Assembly: GCF_963678635.1 (NCBI RefSeq)
Contig: NC_087068.1
Span: 56,638,467-56,702,466 of the forward strand
Source of the DNA: Symsagittifera roscoffensis
Taxonomy: Eukaryota; Xenacoelomorpha; Acoela; Convolutidae
Direction: 5' to 3'
Length of the DNA: 64,000 nt
In this document: one piece after another, positions 54,240-62,800 of the stretch
How the letters are laid out: each line of letters begins with the position of its first letter
Numbering within the stretch: the first letter of the stretch is position 1
Program-made: the position numbers and the translations under genes
The notes under the pieces: model-generated
Database searches by the model: none
What the model saw: only the letters and a program-made list of their open reading frames with translations
What the model was told of the DNA's origin: nothing

Positions 54240-54545
54240 TGATAAACCGGTCTATGAACGTAGTGCTCAATTTTGATTTTTCGGGATTTGCGTTTTGATT
54301 TCTAAGTACAGTTCATTTCCTTTGTTGAAAGGAAGGTAAACTCCATATCGATCAACAAAAGTGTAAGGGTCATAAACGCGATCGTCTTCTGGTTTCGAAG
54401 TGGATTTTCATTTTCAGACTTCGCAGCGGATTTTAAAAAAATCACATTGATCCAGTGTTCTTAAATTGAGTTAAATTTATCAAAAAAGTGTACATCATTA
54501 ATTGTTTTTAAATATCAAAGCGTTAAAAAGAAAGCTTAAACATCA
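54240..54545 (+). repeat. Dispersed repeat family A, copy 6
   Basis: Contains TTTTGATTTTTCGGGATTTG, CAGTTCATTTCCTTTGTTGA, CTGGTTTCGAAGTGGATTTT and TTGATCCAGTGTTCTTAAAT. Confidence 0.6.
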
Positions 54546-55535
54546 GTTTTTTTTAAACATCAGTTTTTTTTAAATGTGGTGCGCCTTTTTGTAACCCTTC
54601 TTTGTTCTTGGTTTTTCAGTTTGAGTTAAGTCAAGCAATTTGTGTTGAACCATTATAACAGTGTATGGCAGTTTCGTTTCCATTTGACGTAATTAAATAG
54701 CATTAGCTATATCAGTCTAATCAACGAGCACTTAATGCTGCTCAGATTTATAATAAGTCAAGACTCCATAGAGCAGTCGTGAGACACCTGACTGGAGGTA
54801 TCTGGTTCGGTGTTCTTGTTCTTCGAACTTTTCTTTTAGAATATATTTTAATTCCATTTTTATCGAGTTTTAGATCTTTGTTGCTGTTTTTTGCTGGTGC
54901 TTTGAAGCTCTATGTTCTCTCTTTTTCCTGTGTCATGTTTTTTTGCTGAAATTAGATGATTTTAGTGTATCGTGTAATTTAATGCAACTATTAAATTCTT
55001 GAAATTTTAGTTGATTTTATTTTGATTTTCACAAGTTTTCAATTTTTGTTTTCATATAGGCTTGTTGTATCCAATTTTTAATGAAATGAGGTCTCGTACC
55101 CTAATTCATTATTGTTTGGATCACAGAGGCCGGAGGAAAATCGACATTTTTTTTATAAAACCATATGCCTCTATTAAACGTCGCTGAAGGTCTGTAAAAA
55201 AGTGGGACACAAATTTTTCAGACAATGTTTCCTCTGTTTCGATCTATAAGGGTTTGAAGTTTCGTTCATTAATTTCGTACAGAAGAAGACACTCAGCACG
55301 ACATATCTCGTTTTGGTTTCGATGTTTTGCTCTAACTAACAGCTGAACGGAACTACTTCTAATTGGCAGTGCTTGAACTACCATTCAAAAAGGGTGTTTT
55401 ATTACACTAGGGAGAGCAAGTGTCTTGTTGTTCCAACCATTGAAGTTGAGGAGGAACCAATGTCTTCGGGTGTTTTCGTTTGTGTTTATTCCACATAAGT
55501 GTTGTTTCCTAATGATATTTTGTTTCAGATTGGTT

Positions 55536-55634
55536 ATGGGTACGAAAGTTTTAATTGGACTGATAGTGTCTGGATTAGCGTTACTGACAGTTGGTCTGTC
55601 ATTATTGTTCGGATACCCTTCTATCTACTGCAGG
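55536..55634 (+). CDS. CD36-family exon 1 (start and first membrane span)
   Basis: 33 codons from the ATG at 55536, ending YPSIYCR. Donor CAGG|GTAAGA, phase 0. Confidence 0.75.
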
Positions 55635-56838
55635 GTAAGAGACATTCTCTTTCTCTTATTGTTCCGACCACTGAAAATGGGGAGGAACTTTGTATTTGGG
55701 TTTTTTTTCAACTTTTTTTCCAAGCAAAATCAGGTACCACAAAAAATCATCGGACTGGGTCGAGTGATATGGAAGCCCATTACGTCGTGATTCGAACGTT
55801 ATTAAAAAAATTTCCTACATATTTCCCCAGTGTCGAGAAAAACCGGTTTGAAATTTTTTGCTTATTTATGCTTAATTTAAGCCTTGAAAATTTACTTTTT
55901 TCAAGTAAAGTTAGTTTTTGGAGTTTTTAGCGCCATCTTAGGAATCAAAAACTTCAAAAATTCAAAAAAAACTTTTGGAAAAAAAATTGAAAAATCAAAA
56001 AAAGCTGGAAAATTAATTTGAAAAAAAATAACTTTTTTTCGTATTTTTTTAAGACTATGGTCGGAAAATTCGGTGGTACTTACACAGTAACCGGCATTCT
56101 TTCTATTATTGTTTTTATTGTTACGAATTCGCCCACTGAAAAATTTTACAGACTGTAAAAGCGACAATCACTACATGAGCACGAGGAGCGCCAAGTAGAG
56201 AGTCTATCACAACATCAAAGTTTGTCTCAAAATGGGTTCAATAAAAGGACAGAAGTTTTTGTTTATATCTATGAAAATTATTTATAAAATAGCCTGTATA
56301 TGAAATTTTTTTGTTTCGCCCTTTGAAAAGCCCATTAAGTCGGGGGCTTTTCAGTGCGCGGATTCATAATACTAAAAAAGTTAAAACTGTCCTGTCCGTT
56401 GTCGACAAAGTTTTGAATCATTTAAAGTCAAAGTTGAGAGTTTTTTTCGGTGTTGTGAGTGTAGTGAAAATTGCAGCTTCCAAAACTGACAGACATGATT
56501 TAACTGAACGATAAGTTTTTACTTGGCACCAAAATAGTCAGACACTACCAAAGTAATTTTTTAATCCACCAAAATGATTCTTCTGGCTGTCCTTAAACTC
56601 TAAGAAGACCCTTTATTAGCAAGAGTTTCTGCGCCGCCGATGAATTTATGAAAAGAAACAGGTCAAAATTGATGTCATTCTTCTGAAGGATGGGTTTGAC
56701 CGAGAAATTGGTCAAACCCTTCCGCTCTCAGACACCTTTGAACGGAACTGTAGGTCCAATGGTGATCTCCTAGGCAGCAAAATTGTTGGTGTGGTTTGTA
56801 AATTTATTAACTACCCACTATGGAATTGCTTGAAAACA

Positions 56839-56871
<33 letters not shown>

Positions 56872-59800
56872 ATTGTTCTTGAAGCGCGCACTTATAAAAT
56901 TATTTTTAATTGGCGTCGAAGATTTGAATCATTTATGGGTTGGTCGGCCAAAAATGGCTGTCGCAAACTAGTACCAAATGGGGGGAGGGGAACCTTTGGT
57001 GGTAAGAGCATCGAGTCACTGAGGGTCGAATCCCCTCACTTTCCATAAATCCGCTATTGCTAATAGGAAAACGCATCAAAAAATGAATAGAAAAAAGGAA
57101 CTTCTTCCTATTTTGTAATTTTTTGCAGCAAACTTCCCTGATAAGAGGCACAGATGCGTATGAGGAGTGGGTCCAGCCGGATTTGCCAAGGTACATGAAG
57201 TACCACATGTTCAGCTACAACAACTCGGAGGAGTTCATCAGCGGACTGGACGACAAACCGAGTCTGGAGGAAGTCGGCATTCTCTCTTACAGGTGAGTTT
57301 AAACACGGTTGGATTAATCTGTAATTTTTGAGTGTTTGAGCTGGTGTGTTTTGTAACTGGAATTTTCATTACAGCGTTGAAATTCCCTCGCTTCCAACGG
57401 GAGCCTTGAATTGCCAGATTTGTTTCTTAGAAAAAGTGAAATAGTGAATTGCGTCTTAAAAAAGTAAAATAGTTTCTTTAAAAGCAAGATTGAAAACATT
57501 GAGATGATTGATTATGAAGTGTACGTAGTGTAGTGTTGTCATTCATAAACTTAAAAACTAATTTGAAAATTTAATACTGTCTCATAATTTGGCGATTTTT
57601 TAGATGGCTCTGAAAGGTAAGTTAAAGTGTTGGCGAGTTAGAATGTCTCTAATCTAGATCACTATCTGGTTGTGTCAATGAACGAAGTGGGTCTATTGGA
57701 TTTTTTTCAAGTTCTACCAACAACTTGTACCCCTCCTTCCTTTTTGCAACTTCAGTTTTGATAACCTTCCCTAAGGTGACCAGCAAATAAGATGACAGCC
57801 GTTACGTCGAAAACCGGCTTTGATGGGACTTTAAGACGACGCTACACGCAATTCTCCACAGTATTTCTGAGAAGTTTAAGCAGCTTAATATCGAACTGCT
57901 CATTTTACATGTAATAACGCTTATTTGTCGCCTTAATGTCTTGTCGTCTTAATGTCTTGTCGTCTTAATGACCTGTCGTCTTATTTACCTAGCACCATTT
58001 CTTAAGTTTATTCGATGTCTCGAAGTTTGGAAGAATAATGACTGGTCAATTTCTGATTTGAACTTTCACTAAGATTATTCGTAAAAATTTTTGGGGTATC
58101 ATAAAATCAAAATGGCTCGATAAATTTAAAATGACCCAAAGATTGACAATGTTGTAATAAATTCTATCTTACCCGAATGATGCACGCCACTGTTTTGCTC
58201 GCATACAATTTACCCACGCATTTTTCTGTTTATCGAGTGTGTCTATCCTTGTTCTGACTTATTTCTGTTGCTTATGTTTTTTCTTCGTCTGCTTTCTTTC
58301 TGTGTTGCTTAATCCACTTGTGATTCGGTAGAGATTTCAATTTTTCTTTAAACTTGTTCTAACTGAGAGCTTAAATCGTCTTTTAAGTAAAGATCAGCTT
58401 GCGTAAGTATAGTTACTTGACCACCAGAGGCAAATATGAAAGCTGAAAACACCCGGACAGTTTCATGGTAGATCAGCAATCCTAAGTGAATAGATAGACG
58501 TGTTGATACATCTCTGAGAAAACTATAATCTGCTGGGAAAACTAAATATTTTTTCACTACAGATGTTTTCAGAAATAGCTCGAATTTGAATTGTTTTGTA
58601 GTTTTTGTTGCTCTGCGAGGTTTTAAGTCGCAATCACAAACTAAACTGTGTACTCGAAATTCAAACTTTCAAGCTGAAATTCTTAAGTCAGACAATTAAT
58701 AAAAATGTGGTTGAGCTTTTTCTAAAATAGCGATTACGAGATGTTGATTTCAATGAGCTGCATCAAAACCCTATTAGCCCCCCAAAAATGTGTAAGCGAC
58801 CAATTGGAATTTATGAGTTACTAATATCAGTTATAATAGTTACCATGGTTGTCTTTAAGTGTCGATAACTTTAACTGTTTGAACTTTGTTCATGCTTGGG
58901 TAGAGAGGTTTCGGAGAAGTTGGACGTGGACTATGGGAAGAAGAGTGCCTCTGTGGTGTATGTGAACAACAAGCAGTACATTTTCGACCCCCTCTCCTCC
59001 ACCATGAACGAGAGTGACGTCATCAATGTGCCTAACATCATGCTATTCGTAAGTTGCATCTCAGTTTACAACAAGTTAGATCCGTTTTCATTTCAGAGAC
59101 TTCTAAAAACGGATCTGTAGATCCAATGGTGGTCTCTCAGGCAGTTGTAAGGGTCATTTTGTGAACTTCTGTATGTTTTCTGCCTGAAAACAAATCATAA
59201 TTTTCTTATTAAATCTGAATTTCTAGAAACAGGTGTTCAATGTGACACCCCTTTTGGTCGGAACAATCATCAGGCACGATTTTTTCAATGAATTTCTCGA
59301 GGGGTGGACGGGTTTTCAAATTATTTCGAAGCGTCCTTTTCATCGTCCTCTTTTTAGGTAGACCAAATATTTCCCCAAGATCATCATCATCATCATCACA
59401 TATGTTATTTCGACACCAATTTCTTGAATTCAAAGGTGTTTGAGTTTAATTAAAAACCAGTTTTGTCGTAAGAATAATCAGTCGCTCCGCTAAAGATGAG
59501 TTCGTTTCTGTCGATAGCCGTACCCACTCTAAAATGAGCTGGGATTTGAACAGAAAATGTTCTTTGAAGATGGTTAAAAATCGGACCCGCTCTAAAATGA
59601 GCTGGGCGTTTCATCGTCGTCGCCTTCTTTGCCTTCGTTTCACAGCCATTGGATTTTCTATGCTTCTGAAGGCGTCATAAAAGTCCTTAGCAAGTTCGCG
59701 CACGCCATTTGCTGTGGGGTGAAGACCATCTGCGCAAACATGCCTCCGATAGCTGAACTTTACAGTTTTAAAGAGTGGGATTTTATACCATGCCGTTAGA

Positions 59801-62800
59801 TTTCTGTAGCATTTATTCACTCTCCTGATAAGAGAGCGTTTACCTTCCCGGCTAATAAGTGACATGACGCCAACTTCGAAATTGCAGTCAAGGAGTCTAA
59901 AAATAGCACTCTCCATCTCCTCGGCTACTTCAGTCGCTCCCAATGACTGGCGCCCTGAACGGTCAAACAGGTTGTTTGTTCCTCCCATTATGAGCACTGT
60001 TTGTACATCCAAGTTTTTCATATCATTGAGAACCTGATCGCTACAAAGGGTTGAGAGAGTTCCACCAGGGCACGAAACTGTCACGGAATCTGGCAGAAAA
60101 ATCCCATAAACTAGCGATGATCCCAAAACAGCATATGTCACTCTCTTGATCTTATCAGAGCTCAATATTATCCGTCTTTTGGGGAGAAACCTGGTTTCAA
60201 CATGAACATTTCTTAGACGCAAGGTTTCGTTTAGCTTTTGAATTCCAACCTTTCTAGTTTCAGTCATTTTAGCAACCTTTAACTGAAACAAGTCTCATAG
60301 TAATACTGGTTAAACAAATACGTTTTCAACTGTTTACGAAATTCAGTTTCATTTGGTAGTTTAAGGTTACATGGTAAACTATTCCAATGGTGTGCGGCAG
60401 CAAATCTAAACGTCCTTTTTCCATAGTTCGTGTTAACCAGTGGTTTCTTAATGACCATGGTCCTTTCACTGAAACGGGAGGAACTTTTTTGTAGTGAAAA
60501 ATATTTACTCAGATAAGACGGAACGATTTGAGGATTGAAAATGCATTTGTGTACGATTGTCAAGACTTTAAAAATCACTCGAGATTTTATGGGCAACCAA
60601 TGTAGATCATGTAGATAAGGAGTAATACTCGTTGACTTCTTCAAACCGAAAACAAATCTGCAGGCACTATTTTGGACTTTTTGCAACTTGTAGAGCAGAT
60701 AATTTGGTAAGCTCGAGTACAAGCTATTGCAGTAGTCTAATCGACTTAAGACTAGCATTCTTGCCAACATATTTCTATTTTCAAAATCAAGGTAGAAACG
60801 TATGCTGTATAGTTTCCGGAGACTGTGGTAACTGGCGCCACACACGGAATCGATCTGTTTTTTCAATGACAAGGATCGGTCAATGAGGCAACCTAAAGAC
60901 TTCACAGAGTTTTCTGTTGATTTCATCAGCTTAACCGTTGAATTTCCACCGTTTGTAGTGAACCGTTTGTTAGACCTTTTGACTTACTAGTGGCTAGGTT
61001 AATTACTTGGCTTTTTGATTCATTTAACATAAGCCCCATGGACGAAAACCAGTTCGAAATAATAACCAGAGATCTTTCTATTTCTGCTAATTCACTCTCA
61101 TTTTTAATTTCACAGTATAAAGTAGTATCATCGGCATACACTTGGTATGAAAATTTAGTTGAGCCAATAATATCGTTCAATGGTGTCAGGTAGATTGAGA
61201 ACAGGAGGGGTCCCAGAAGAGAACCTTGAGGCACTCCAAATTCGAGTTCTTGAGAATTCGATAAAACATCATTGATAGCAACAATTTGAGTCCGATTCTC
61301 TAGATAGGAAAGAATTAGATCCACTGCATCATTCGTCATTCCAATCCGATTTTTCATGATCTTTCTCAATGTTTTATGATCAATGGTATCAAATGCAGCT
61401 GAAAGGTCAAGGGCTATCAAAATGACCTGTCTCTTGTTGTCGAGACTAGTCAGTAGATCATCTGTAGTTTTTAGCAGAGCCGTTTCAGTTGAAAAATGCT
61501 TCCTGTAAGCAGATTGGTGTTCATCTAGAAGATTATAGGAGCTAAGGTATTGATCTAGCTGTTTATATAAAATTCTTTCAAAAACTTTACTGATAAACAT
61601 CAGATTCGCTATTGGTCTATAAGAATTTAAAACGTTTTGGTCAAGTTTGTGGTCTTTTAAGAGAGGAGTTATCACCGCTCTCTTGAGACATTTTGGAAAT
61701 TTGGACTGATCGATGCAATTGTTTATCATAATGATGAAATAATCTTTCCACGAGTGTGCTATTCTTTTCATATCTATCGTTTTCAGTATATCTTCTCGTG
61801 AGTTCGCGTTTGAAACCATTCTTACTGCTTCTTCTAGTTCATCTATAGTCACATATTGGAATTGGAAAGAAGAAACTGCAGTGAAAGCAAAGAGTGGTGG
61901 CGAGATGCCATTACTTTTAACATTTGCCACTAAATTTCTAACCTTCTGAATGAAAAATTGGTTGAAGTTTTCAGCTAATTCATAATCACTGGAGTATATC
62001 AGTGGTAGAACGTTTTGTTGTTTTTCTCCAGCAAGGCGTTTCAATTCACGAAACTTGAGCGAATGGCTATTTGAAAGCTCAAAGCGCCTTGAAAAATATA
62101 TCAATTTCTTCTCTCTAAACAGATCTTTACATTTCTTTAAATACTCCTTGAAAGCTGTTTCGTTTTCTAATCCAGGATTTACACGCATTACGCGTTCTAT
62201 TTTTCTACTTTTTCGTTTTACGTCTGCTAACTCTTTATCGTAAAAATTACAAAATCGGTTTTTGACAACTTTGGTCTTAGTTGGCACATAATCAGTTTTC
62301 AGCAGCTGCAAAATTTCGATAAAATTCTCTGCCATCTCGTTCGGGTCACTGGTGTTCAGATTCAAGATCAAATTCTGATCTATTTCCGTCTCTAAATGTT
62401 TCCAGTCTGTATTGTTCCAATCATAAATAGTCAATCTGGTTTTATCCTTCCGTTGAATTGCGATTTCATAAGTGAACGTCAATAGATGGTGATCAGAGTA
62501 TTCAACGTGCTCATTTCTAACGGGTGAGCACAATTCCGGGTTTGAACAAATTATGAGGTCTAGAATTTTCCCGTATTCGTGAGTTGCTTTCTTAACAATC
62601 TGTTCTAGGTTATATTCCAGTAGAATCGAACAAAATGTATTGGATTTGGCACAACGTCTGTTTTCTAGATCCAAATTAAAATCACCCAGGAGGAGAATTT
62701 GGGTTTCAATTGATGAGGCAAGAATATTTTCAGTCAATTCATTAAAAAACTCGTTATAATTTCCACTCGGCGGTCTATATATTGCTGCAATTGTTATTTT

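Larger units (their letters stand above)
50675..55535. other. Intergenic region between GLRX3 and the CD36-family gene
   Basis: No firm gene. It holds a 140-aa minus-strand ORF (50889-51311), a GC-rich patch (about 52150-52350), a roughly 180-bp tandem repeat (53690-54238), repeat family A copy 6, and a possible tRNA-like relic near 54770-54830. The last 300 bp are likely promoter and 5' UTR of the CD36-family gene. Confidence 0.5.
55635..57128 (+). other. CD36-family intron 1
   Basis: Contains a perfect 10-bp hairpin (56692-56719), a TTA microsatellite (56842-56870), one copy of a short repeat (56741-56777) and a tRNA-like relic (56992-57052). A possible small exon near 56391-56440 (VVDKVLNHLKSK) lacks good splice sites. 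Confidence 0.5.

Noticed and set aside
56391-56440. Small missing CD36-family exon encoding VVDKVLNHLKSK
   Set aside because: Position and sequence are suggestive, but no good acceptor or donor borders it; mentioned only as a possibility.
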